Assembly: GCA_002293475.1 (NCBI GenBank)
Contig: DBDG01000020.1
Span: forward strand, 33,373 to 97,372
Direction of reading: 5' to 3'
Length of the DNA: 64,000 bases
Source of the DNA: Lachnospiraceae bacterium UBA938
GTDB taxonomy: Bacteria; Bacillota; Clostridia; Lachnospirales; Lachnospiraceae
How positions within the stretch are numbered: the stretch's first letter is position 1; every line of letters begins with the position of its first letter. Shown piece by piece: positions 36,999-45,900 of this stretch. The notes beneath the pieces are model-generated. The model saw only the letters and a program-made list of their open reading frames with translations. It ran no database searches and was not told the origin of the DNA. Both the position numbers and the translations under genes were made by a program.

Positions 36999-37172
36999 AA
37001 TCAGGGAATCGGACAAAGTGTTATCAAGCTTATGGAAGAAGAGTTCTCAGGTGCGAAAACATGGTTCTTGGATACGCCGTATCTTAGCTTTCGCAATCAT
37101 CATTTCTACGAAAAAATGGGGTATGTAAAAAAGGGAGAGACCTATTTACTATCAGCAATAATTCTTCCATAA
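36999..37172 (+). pseudogene. C-terminal remnant of a GNAT N-acetyltransferase
   Basis: Translating from 36999 gives the end of a GNAT domain: the acetyl-CoA loop NQGIGQSVIK, a WFLDTPYLSFRNHHFYEK segment and a MGYVKKGE strand, ending at TAA (37170-37172). There is no start: an in-frame TAA lies at 36963 and nothing upstream resembles the N-terminal half. It overlaps the 3' end of the minus-strand gene by about 90 bases. I read it as a deletion relic at the junction between the two clusters. Confidence 0.65.
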
Positions 37173-38223
37173 TCTGATCTTCCAATCTCAAAATGACGTT
37201 TAAATATTTCTCAAAACGATTGTCAAATTTTACAGCTTGTTCTTTTTCATCCTGTCTGATTGCTTTTTCTGCAATACTCCATATAAATGACCAATTTTTA
37301 ATTTCTTCGTGCAATAGCTTGAGTAAGTTAGCATTGTATGATAAAACTCCGTTTTCAAATGCAGAAGACAAATATTGAAAATAAATATATCGGCTGCCAC
37401 GAAAAACATGAAAAGCATTATTTAAATATATATTAATATGTTCATTAAAACTAGGCCTCTTTGAGGATTTGATATAACCGGCCTGACAAATGTCAATCAA
37501 TTTCCTAATTGCTCCACGACCCTGATAAAAAATCTTTCTTTGTTCTATTCTGGGTGACATATAATAGCTTTTAACGGTTTGCTTTAATATTGACAAATTA
37601 ACGTTATCTATTACAGATTGCGGTATGTCATCCGCATCTACTAATATACAATTAAGATAGTGGCCTATAGCATCTAAAACAGCTGTTTTTTCAACCTTAT
37701 AAATATCTCTTTCGTGCAAGACCTTTTGATTATTTAGCATCTCATGATCTTCCACATAATAAAAGTAGCGATTGTCGAAATATATAAATAAAATAGCATG
37801 ACCAGGTTCATAGGTACTTAATTCATGTGGCAGACCAAAATCAGCTGAAAATGGTAATTCTTCATTAATGGTCTGGACAATTACATAATGGTTTTGTTTC
37901 AGGAAATTTTCGAGTATATTCAAGGATGCCGCACCTTTTCCCCGATATTCATGCTGTCTGATAATTAATCCTCTGCTATTACTATAAAATGAATTTTCAA
38001 AATTAAGATCTAGGCTAATGATGTCCTTATCTTGCATTACCAGATGCAGCGATAAATCATCCAAATAGTAATTAATTAAGTTTTCTTTGTTTGGAAATTT
38101 ATTTTTCATAATCAGATAAATATGTACCCACATGCAATTACCGCGCATAAAACGGATAAACTCATCATAATTACCTGTTGATTTGGACAGCATATATTCC
38201 CGGTTCAGGACATTATAATTCAT
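37084..38223 (-). CDS. uncharacterised protein with a weak BtrH/C39-like cysteine-enzyme pattern
   Basis: 379 residues, the only real minus-strand gene. GGAGG (38231-38235 on the opposite strand) precedes the ATG by 7 bases. I do not recognise it firmly. An N-terminal GNCMW Cys (C30), then HYVIVQTINEELPFSADF, then GHAILFIYFD and FYYVEDHE resemble the Cys...His...Asp layout of BtrH-like and C39-like proteins in peptide-antibiotic clusters. No signal peptide or membrane helix is apparent. The last 25-30 residues are encoded antisense to the GNAT remnant, so the C-terminus may be a junction product. Its base composition is A+T-rich like region A. Function is unassigned; it may handle a carrier-bound acyl group. 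Confidence 0.65.
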   Translation of the reverse strand: MNYNVLNREYMLSKSTGNYDEFIRFMRGNCMWVHIYLIMKNKFPNKENLINYYLDDLSLHLVMQDKDIISLDLNFENSFYSNSRGLIIRQHEYRGKGAASLNILENFLKQNHYVIVQTINEELPFSADFGLPHELSTYEPGHAILFIYFDNRYFYYVEDHEMLNNQKVLHERDIYKVEKTAVLDAIGHYLNCILVDADDIPQSVIDNVNLSILKQTVKSYYMSPRIEQRKIFYQGRGAIRKLIDICQAGYIKSSKRPSFNEHINIYLNNAFHVFRGSRYIYFQYLSSAFENGVLSYNANLLKLLHEEIKNWSFIWSIAEKAIRQDEKEQAVKFDNRFEKYLNVILRLEDQIMEELLLIVNRSLPFLHTPFFRRNDDCES

Positions 38224-38466
38224 ATTTCAACCTCCGTTCTGATGTAAAAACTATTTGCTTTTCATATAGTCGGTCAGCTTTCGTGTGTTGCAAGATAAGA
38301 TATAATTTCGTATGCGGTTAAATGATTAGTTCAAAATAATTATATGCTTACCTGCTCTATAAATCAATAGGCATTGTGCAAAGTGTTGAGTAAGGTGGAG
38401 AGGGGTAAGTAAAGAAAATGAATATGTTAACAATTCGGCATATGGCTCTACAAATTAACCATTGCT

Positions 38467-38487
38467 TTTGACATAAAATATGTCAAA
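38467..38487. promoter_or_regulatory. perfect 9-bp inverted repeat, candidate operator
   Basis: TTTGACATA, three A, then TATGTCAAA: both arms match perfectly. It lies just upstream of the -35 region, with related TAGACAA boxes between it and the promoter. This geometry suits a dimeric activator or repressor of the region B operon. No regulator gene is in the window, so the binding protein is unknown. Confidence 0.5.
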
Positions 38488-38520
38488 TAGACAAAAAAAC
38501 TGTTATTTAGACAATGGTTA

Positions 38521-38549
38521 TTGGAATTAATAATGATATATGGTATGAT
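38521..38549 (+). promoter_or_regulatory. sigma-A-type promoter for the region B operon
   Basis: TTGGAA (38521-38526), a 17-base spacer, then TATGAT (38544-38549), followed by an untranslated leader of about 70 bases to the thioesterase gene. The -10 box sits inside an imperfect palindrome (38539-38557, arms TATGGTAT and ATTCCATA, one mismatch), which could be a repressor site. The genes downstream are tightly packed in one direction, so this may drive the whole operon. Confidence 0.55.
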
Positions 38550-38628
38550 ATTCCATACTTTAAAGGTAAGAAAAACCAAAAAACTTACAATAAAGAATAA
38601 TATATAAAGTTATTTAGAAAAGGCTCAG

Positions 38629-39339
38629 ATGATGACTAAAATACGATTATTTTACATACCCCACGCCGGCGGATCGGCGGTACTCTGTAAATCGTGGCAA
38701 AAAGATCTGGGAAAACAAGTGGAGGTTCAGCCGCTGGAGATGGCGGGAAGGGGAATTCGTTTTCGTGATAACTTCTTTTCTGCCATTCCGGAAATACTTG
38801 ATGATTTTTATCACAGATTAAAACAATATGAAGGTGAGCCTTACATTATTTATGGCCATAGTTTTGGGGCATTACTTACTTATGAACTGTATTACCGGAT
38901 TAAAGCGGAGGGGATGCCGTTGCCGGTTCATCTCTTTTTTTCAGGAAGTATTCCTCCCCAGACGCAGTTTATGGAAAAGAAGATATCACATCTGCCTGAT
39001 GAAACCTTTATCCAGGAGGTCATGGCATATGAAGGATTGGAGCAAGAAATCCTGGAAAACAAAGAATTGATGGAGATTTTCATGCCGGTTCTGCGGGCTG
39101 ACTTCCGATTACTGGAAGATTACCAGTACCAGGAAAAGCTAGAAAAGATAAAAGTGCCGGCTACAGTACTATACAGTAGCGATATCCAGGAGAAGCGGAT
39201 TAATGAGTGGGGCAAGCTGATCGAAAGCGCCGTGGATTATCAATTTATTGACGGCGGCCACTTCTTTCTTAAGAAAAACAGCCATACAACGATGGCGGCG
39301 GTGATGGCCCGACTGAACCGATATATAGGTGTTTTATAA
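38629..39339 (+). CDS. type II thioesterase, NRPS/PKS editing
   Basis: 236-residue alpha/beta hydrolase of the external thioesterase family. Visible are the IPHAGGS oxyanion segment, the nucleophile elbow GHSFG (S78), LRADFRL with the usual Asp, and the C-terminal GGHFFL His. These enzymes clear stalled or mis-acylated carrier proteins. It is the first gene of the region B operon. Two ATGs in a row (38629 and 38632) have only a weak ribosome site, so the exact start is open by one residue. Confidence 0.92.
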   Translation: MMTKIRLFYIPHAGGSAVLCKSWQKDLGKQVEVQPLEMAGRGIRFRDNFFSAIPEILDDFYHRLKQYEGEPYIIYGHSFGALLTYELYYRIKAEGMPLPVHLFFSGSIPPQTQFMEKKISHLPDETFIQEVMAYEGLEQEILENKELMEIFMPVLRADFRLLEDYQYQEKLEKIKVPATVLYSSDIQEKRINEWGKLIESAVDYQFIDGGHFFLKKNSHTTMAAVMARLNRYIGVL

Positions 39340-39415
39340 GGACGTTTTATTATCTGCATGCAAAGGATGAGATCCGGCATTGATAACCGGAGGCATTCGT
39401 GCCGGAGGAAGGCTT

Positions 39416-41404
39416 ATGTTAAGTAGTGGAATAGCAATTACCATGCTCATTGTCTCGGTTATTACGGTAATCACCACAGGCTATTATGTCATTACACTGC
39501 TTCGTGAGGTATTTATTAAAAAAAGAGTTTTTAACTTCCACGGGAAATCAGGGATCCTGACCCTAGTCTTGGCAGCAATGCTGCTGGTGGGGATTGCTTA
39601 TTGCCTATACAATGCCCCCTATGTCCTGTTTAGCGGAGTGAGCTGGCTCTATATCATCCAATGGGGGCCGACTACCCTGATCTATGCCGTGCTCTGCTTA
39701 GCCGTGGTAGTTCCCTTGATCATCTTGTATTATCTGTTAAATTTCTTCTTCCCTAAGGAAAACGACAAACCTTATTTTATGACCATCGTTCTCAGTATTA
39801 TCAGTGCCATCGGCAATTCCATCGTGGTATTTCTGGTAAATCATGCGCTCAATATGTCCAACACCAATGAAAGCCGGACGGCGGCAACGGAAAGCGGTAT
39901 CTACCTTTATTACATACTAGGTATTGCCTTGTTTACTATCTGTGCTTTAGTGGTCAGGAAAAAGCTGATCGACATTACCAGTGATATCATTTACGAAAAA
40001 AGAATGGAGATCATTGATAAGATATTAGAGACTTCCTATGAAGAAATAGAAAAGATTGAAGACGGTTCCATCCAGGCCGTCCTCAATAACGATACGGAAG
40101 CAATAAGCAGTTTTGTCAACAGCTTTGTCAACGGCTTGACCGGGATATTGACCCTGATCACTTGTTATATCTACCTAGGGACGCAGAATTTCTGGGGGAT
40201 GTTCTGCTCCCTTTTGATAGTGGCTGTTGCCGTATTCTTGTTTTTGGCGGTCAGCAGCAAGGCAGAGCTTAAGTATCAGCAGAATAGGGATATCCAGAAT
40301 ACATTCTTTAAGCACATAGAAGATATGGTAAGGGGATTTAAGGAACTGTCCATCAGCAGGCGGAAAAAGTGCGAATTTAAAAAGGATATCGCGATAAGCT
40401 GTGAAGAATATAAGCAGACTAGGCGGGAAGGGGACACCATGTTTCTGGGCGTCGCCATGATGGGTGAGGTTCTTTATATTGCGGTAATCGGTATCATCCT
40501 TTTTATCTTTCCGTTGATCTTTCCTTTGCTGAGCAATGCCACCATGCGCAATTATATCGTCGTATATCTGTATATGGGAGGAATTATCAATCAGGAAGTA
40601 TATCTGGTGCCGGGACTGATCCGGATTCTCGTCAGCTATAAGCGGATCAACAGTTTTATCAGCGGGCTACATTCGGACGCAGATCACCGGAACGGTGCCG
40701 TGGCGGGCTTTGAACCGGAGCTGGCAGCGGTGTCTGATACCGGCATGGATGGAACAGCTGCCGCCGGCATACAGAATCTAGTGATCGAGCTTAAGGATGT
40801 CTGCTACCGTTATGAAGGAGATGCGGAAGAAACCTTTGTCATGGGTCCGGTGAACCTGCGTTTTGAATCGGGCGAGATCACTTTCATCTCCGGCGGCAAC
40901 GGCAGCGGCAAATCCACCCTGGCCAAGATCCTTACCGGACTGTATACTCCCTGTTCGGGAGAAATCCGCCTAAATGAACGTTCCGTGGACAGCAGCGAGC
41001 TGCAAAAATACTTTACCGTAATTTTCAGTGATTACTACCTGTTTGACAAAATGTACGGGGTGGATTATGAACAATCCCGTCAGAAAGCGGAGGCCTATCT
41101 GGAGAAACTAAAGATACGGAGCCAGGTCCAGATGGAAGACGGGCGGATCAATCCTGGCCAGCTTTCCACCGGACAGCGAAAGCGGCTGGCTTTGGTGATG
41201 AGTTATCTCGAGGACCGGGAAATATTTCTTTTTGATGAATGGGCAGCAGATCAGGATCCGGAGTTCCGGCGGTTTTTCTATAAAGACCTCCTGCGGGAAC
41301 TGAAGGAAGCCGGAAAGATGATAATAGCAATCACTCATGATGAGAAGTACTTTGAGTATGCTGATCAACATATTAAGATGGAATACGGAAATATTGTGGT
41401 ATGA
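39416..41404 (+). CDS. cyclic-peptide-type ABC exporter, fused membrane and ATPase domains
   Basis: 662 residues from ATG 39416, chosen because GGAGGAAGG lies just upstream; a TTG 36 bases earlier has no such site. The N-terminal 430 residues contain about six hydrophobic helices. The C-terminal ATPase has Walker A GGNGSGKST (from residue 493), signature LSTGQRKRL and Walker B IFLFDEWAADQDP. The overall form, including the FDEWAADQDP Walker B, matches the PvdE/SyrD family that exports lipopeptides and acylated siderophore precursors. It overlaps the next gene by ATGA, so the two products are made together, which supports export followed by extracellular processing. Confidence 0.9.
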   Translation: MLSSGIAITMLIVSVITVITTGYYVITLLREVFIKKRVFNFHGKSGILTLVLAAMLLVGIAYCLYNAPYVLFSGVSWLYIIQWGPTTLIYAVLCLAVVVPLIILYYLLNFFFPKENDKPYFMTIVLSIISAIGNSIVVFLVNHALNMSNTNESRTAATESGIYLYYILGIALFTICALVVRKKLIDITSDIIYEKRMEIIDKILETSYEEIEKIEDGSIQAVLNNDTEAISSFVNSFVNGLTGILTLITCYIYLGTQNFWGMFCSLLIVAVAVFLFLAVSSKAELKYQQNRDIQNTFFKHIEDMVRGFKELSISRRKKCEFKKDIAISCEEYKQTRREGDTMFLGVAMMGEVLYIAVIGIILFIFPLIFPLLSNATMRNYIVVYLYMGGIINQEVYLVPGLIRILVSYKRINSFISGLHSDADHRNGAVAGFEPELAAVSDTGMDGTAAAGIQNLVIELKDVCYRYEGDAEETFVMGPVNLRFESGEITFISGGNGSGKSTLAKILTGLYTPCSGEIRLNERSVDSSELQKYFTVIFSDYYLFDKMYGVDYEQSRQKAEAYLEKLKIRSQVQMEDGRINPGQLSTGQRKRLALVMSYLEDREIFLFDEWAADQDPEFRRFFYKDLLRELKEAGKMIIAITHDEKYFEYADQHIKMEYGNIVV

Positions 41405-42873
41405 GTGGTATGAGGAATAAACAGATGAGACTAACATTGCGACAAACATCAAGACAAACATCAAGACAAACATCAAGACAAACATCAAGACAAACATTTA
41501 GACAAACATTAAAAAAAATAGCTAACACAACTGACAGAAACATCGGTATCAATATCGGCAAGCTTATGGCGGTGGGGATGTTCCTTATGCTTTTCATCCT
41601 CTTTAGTTCCGGCTGCACTATGGCTGAGGTTATGCAGGTCTCGGCTGACGGCCGGCTACAGTATGAAGAGACGGGGGTGCTGATTGAGGATAAAGGCACT
41701 CATTATAATGTGGTGCTGGATTATACGGCGGGTCTGAGTAATGAAGAGATGGGACAGGCTTATGCCAGGGGTATTCTTGCCATGGTGCCTGAATTTGAGG
41801 CCATCATGGATTCTTATATCAGCTCAAATGTAGTGGAGTATGAATATAGTTTTTGCATCAACCGTTCCTTGGATGTGCGGACGCAGATCCCGACGCCTTA
41901 TTATGATGAGATCAAAGGGATGGCATCGGTTTTCAGCGGCGGGGAAACAGTCTGGAATGATAACCGGTTATCGGAGGATGAAGTATTTATCTTTAATCTT
42001 TTTCCTGACGTCATACGGTTTGCCCAGTGCTGTTATATCTCGGTATACGGCGACCGTTCGGAGACAGGGATGAACATGGCGGCGAGGAATCTGGACTGGT
42101 TCCGGGGGGAAGGAAACCAGATGTCACTTTTGCAGGCCATTACGACCATAAAGTATGAGGACCGCTCGGTTTGTCTGATTGGTTACTTGGGATACCAGGC
42201 ACTTTTAACCGGATTCAATGACAGCCATCTTTTTGCCGGTATCTTGGATTCGGGCACAGGCCAGCCCTATAGCTCAGAAGGGCGGCGTTCGTATACTATG
42301 GATTTGCGATATGCCTTGGAAAACTTTGATGATATGAAAACAGCGGCAGACTACCTGCGTGATCCGGGAAAACTGTATACATACAATCATACTATCGGAT
42401 TCTCTGATCCGGAGTACAGCTTGATCTTGGAGAATAATTTTAGCGGGGAAAGCCGGAACCGCGGCGGCCGTCTGCAAAGAGAGGTCAGGGTGGAGGATTC
42501 CCGGCTCAACCAGGGCATCGAATGGGGAATCACGGATGCGGTAGCCTGTGTGAATTCATTCCTTCTCTATGGCAATACCGATAATCATACCGATCAGTCC
42601 CATAATATCAAGCGATGGAAAAACATTAAAGAACAGTTGCTTTTAAAAGGCGATACGGTCTCAGTGGAAGAAATGATCGAACTGACTTCTTATTTCCGGG
42701 GGAATTCACCGGGAGTATTCTCGGAAAGCGGTGACATCTATAATAAGATGACGGTTCAGATGATGGTATTCGTCCCGGAAACCCTTGAGTTATGGGTTTT
42801 CTTTCCGCCTAGGGATTCCGTGGTAAATCCTTCCGACCCGGTTTTTCAGCAGATTACTTTTTTTAATTCATAG
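41401..42873 (+). CDS. lipoprotein Ntn-hydrolase, C45 acyltransferase/acylase family
   Basis: 490 residues. A basic N-terminus, a hydrophobic helix and a lipobox LFSSGC (C72) indicate a membrane-anchored lipoprotein on the outer face. The catalytic region aligns with the acyl-CoA:6-aminopenicillanic acid acyltransferase/C45 family: C210 of QCCYISVYG as the predicted autoproteolytic nucleophile and ARNLDW 19 residues later. These enzymes cleave or form N-acyl amide bonds. It sits between the exporter and a FAAL-initiated megasynthase, which suggests removal of the fatty acyl group from the exported product. ATG 41401 overlaps the exporter stop; ATG 41425 has a better ribosome site (GAGGA). The N-terminus is built from a 12-base tandem repeat. 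Confidence 0.8.
   Translation: MSGMRNKQMRLTLRQTSRQTSRQTSRQTSRQTFRQTLKKIANTTDRNIGINIGKLMAVGMFLMLFILFSSGCTMAEVMQVSADGRLQYEETGVLIEDKGTHYNVVLDYTAGLSNEEMGQAYARGILAMVPEFEAIMDSYISSNVVEYEYSFCINRSLDVRTQIPTPYYDEIKGMASVFSGGETVWNDNRLSEDEVFIFNLFPDVIRFAQCCYISVYGDRSETGMNMAARNLDWFRGEGNQMSLLQAITTIKYEDRSVCLIGYLGYQALLTGFNDSHLFAGILDSGTGQPYSSEGRRSYTMDLRYALENFDDMKTAADYLRDPGKLYTYNHTIGFSDPEYSLILENNFSGESRNRGGRLQREVRVEDSRLNQGIEWGITDAVACVNSFLLYGNTDNHTDQSHNIKRWKNIKEQLLLKGDTVSVEEMIELTSYFRGNSPGVFSESGDIYNKMTVQMMVFVPETLELWVFFPPRDSVVNPSDPVFQQITFFNS
41429..41512 (+). repeat. 12-base in-frame tandem repeat at the 5' end of the Ntn-hydrolase gene
   Basis: Seven adjacent units of GACAAACATCAA: four perfect (41441-41488), two near-perfect (41489-41512) and one decayed (41429-41440). 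They encode (R/T)QTS-type units that extend the positive n-region ahead of the lipoprotein signal. Copy-number change would lengthen or shorten the n-region by four residues without breaking the frame. Confidence 0.9.
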
Positions 42874-42900
42874 GATGAGTTAACAAAGGAGAAGCTTACG

Positions 42901-45900
42901 ATGCAGCGTACATTGGCCGAACTGTTAAAGCTCAGAAGGACAGAGGATAAAAAGGGTGTTACCTTCATTCTCGGCGAAAAGGAAGAGGAATTCCTCTCTT
43001 ATGCGGCTCTTTATGAGAAGGCAGCCGGCTTGCTTTATGGGCTTCAGGAACAGGGATTCGGATCAGGTGACCAGGTCGTGTTTCAGCTGACGGACAACCG
43101 GCAGTTTATATATAGCTTCTGGGCCTGCGTCTTAGGCAAGATGATTCCCGTTCCGGTCACTGCCGGCAGCAATGACGAGCATAGGCTGAAACTGTTCAAG
43201 GTGTGGGAGACGCTGACGGCTCCGCGCATGATTGCCTCCGCCCGCTTCATGGAGAGGCTGGCGCAGTATGCCGCGGCGAATGGGCAGGCAGAGCGCCTAG
43301 AGGAAATGAAAACCCGTACCTTCTATTATGAAGGGACAGAGTCATCCGGACAGCTTGGCCGGATCTTACCCAGTGAGCCGGATGATCTGACCTTGATACA
43401 GTTTTCCTCAGGCTCGACAGGGGATCCCAAGGGTGTGATGATCACCCATAACAATATCTTTGCCAATATTCTGGCCGGAGCCAAGCGGATGAATATGGAT
43501 GAGCATGACCGCTGCCTGAACTGGATGCCGCTGACCCATGACATGGGCCTGATCGGTAACCATCTAAAAGCTATTATCCTTAATATGAACCAGTATAACA
43601 TCCATACCGACTTATTTATCCGCCGCCCTTCCCTGTGGATGGAAAAAGCCAGCGAACATCGGATCACCCTGCTCTATTCCCCCAATTTTGGCTATCAATA
43701 TTTTTTACAGTTTTTCCGGCGCAAAAATCTGGTTAATAAGGATCTGGGCTGGGACTTGTCTACGGTCAGGATGTTCTATAACGGCGCGGAGCCGATTTCC
43801 CTGCCCCTGTGTGAAGATTTCCTTACGGTCTTAAAGCCTTACGGACTGTCACCGGATACCATTTATCCGGTTTATGGGCTGGCTGAAGGAACCATAGCCG
43901 TGACATTCCCGCCTTGCGGCACGAAGCTGGTAAGGCATGTCTTGGACAGAAGATATCTGCGCCCCGGCGATGCTGTTGTCGAGGCGGAAACGGCGGATGA
44001 AAAATACCGCCTTGAATTTGCTGACGAGGGATATCCCGTGGAAGACTCCTATGTGAGAATCTGCGATGCGGACGGCTGCGACCTAGGTGAGAATAAAGTA
44101 GGATATATCCACATCAGCGGGAAAAATGTCACAGCAGGATATTTTAACAATAAGAAAGCAACGGAGCGGGTAATTGATCAAGACGGATGGCTGAACACCG
44201 AGGACTTGGGTTTCCTTAAGGAAGGCCGGCTGACGGTTACCGGAAGAGCCAAGGACATCCTGTTCGTCCACGGACAGAACTACTATGCCCATGATATTGA
44301 GAGGGTGGCGGAACAGCTGCCGGATATCGGGATGGGGGAAGCGGTGGCCGTGGGGGCAAGCGCGGCGGACAATAGCAGCGACGAGATCCTGCTGTTCATC
44401 CGTCATAAGGGCGGACCCACAGGCTTCGGGCGGCGCGCCCTTATGATTAAAGAGTATATCTATGAAAAGATGGGCATCAGAGTGGCTCATGTCCTGCCAG
44501 TTGCCACGGTCTATAAGACGACCAGCGGGAAGGTGCAGCGATTTAAATACCGGGAAGAATATGTCCGGGGAACCTACGATGCCCTTAAGCAGGAGGTCAT
44601 AGCGCAATGGGATGACTTCATGGAGCAGCGGGAAATCATCCCGCCGGCGACGGATACGGAGGTTAGCCTGTCCGATATCTGGCGGGATATCTTTGCCTTG
44701 GATCAGATCAGCGTAGGGGACGATTTTTATTTACTGGGAGGCGACTCCTTAAAAGCGGCCCGGATGATATCCCGGATCCGGGAAGTTTTTGGAGTGGAAA
44801 TTGATCACAGCCGGGTATTCGGCAACCCGACGCTGCGGCAGCAGGCGGATTTCATTGACAGCCGGACGGAAGCCTTGCCGGCCGGGGTACAGGACCGTAT
44901 CGCGCCGGCAGAGCAAAACAACGAAGATAAGCCGCTTTCCTTTGCCCAGCAGCGGATCTGGTTTTTAGATCAGCTCAACGGAAGCAGTCCCCAGTATAAC
45001 CTGTGCCGGGGCATCCGGATTACCGGCAGTCTCCGGGTCGATATTCTGGAGGAATGTCTGAACCGGTTGATGGACAGGCACCGGATCCTGAAAACCACCT
45101 TCCATGAAACGGCGGGCATTCCTATGCAGCGCTATGAAAAAGACCTGCGTCTGACGGTCTCCCGTATCGCCGGCATTTATGACGTAGGCTTATCTGGCCG
45201 AGACGAGCTGCTCCGGCAGGCGGCTGAAAAGCCGTTCCGACTTACGGAGGGTCCTTTGCTGCGGGCGGATCTGTTGGAAGAGGGAGCCGGGCAATATATC
45301 TTATTACTTTCCGTCCACCATATTGTTTTTGACGGCTGGTCTTATGGGATCTTCTTAAAAGAGCTGATGGAGCTGTACCGGTCCGGCCTGGAAGAGGGCG
45401 GGGCGGCCGACCGCCGCCGGGTTCCTGCCCGGTCAGGCGACGATGGCGGGCATGCCCTTACCCGGCTACAGTACGCAGATTACACGCTATGGCAGCGTAG
45501 AAGATGGCAGGAAGGTCTTTATCAAGAGGAGCTGGCGGCTCTCCGGGAAAGGCTTTCCGCCGTTTCGGGAACCTTGGAGCTGCCATACGATCAGCCCCGG
45601 CCGGCGCTGATGACTTATCATGGCCGTAGTTTGGCGGTTCCGGTACCGGCTGAGACTGCCTCCCGCTTGGAAGCCTATGCCAGGGAGGTTAAGGCCACTC
45701 CTTTCATGGTGCTGCTGGCCGCTTTTGCCTTCCTGCTGTCCCGCTACAGCAAGAGCCGTAATTTCCTGATCGGAAGTGCCGCCGCTAACAGAGGCAGGAG
45801 CGAGACGGAAGAAATCATCGGGTTCTTTACCAATAATCTGGTAATTCGCGCCGATATCAAGCCTGCTTTCCATTTTCATGAGCTGGTGCGGACAATGAAA

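Larger units (their letters stand above)
38224..38628. other. divergent intergenic region between the minus-strand gene and the region B operon
   Basis: 405 bases, strongly A+T-rich, with no convincing ORF. It holds the ribosome site of the minus-strand gene at its left edge, and at its right a perfect inverted repeat (38467-38487), two further TAGACAA boxes (38488-38494 and 38508-38514) and a promoter (38521-38549) for the region B operon. I see no terminator or RNA gene in it. Confidence 0.6.
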
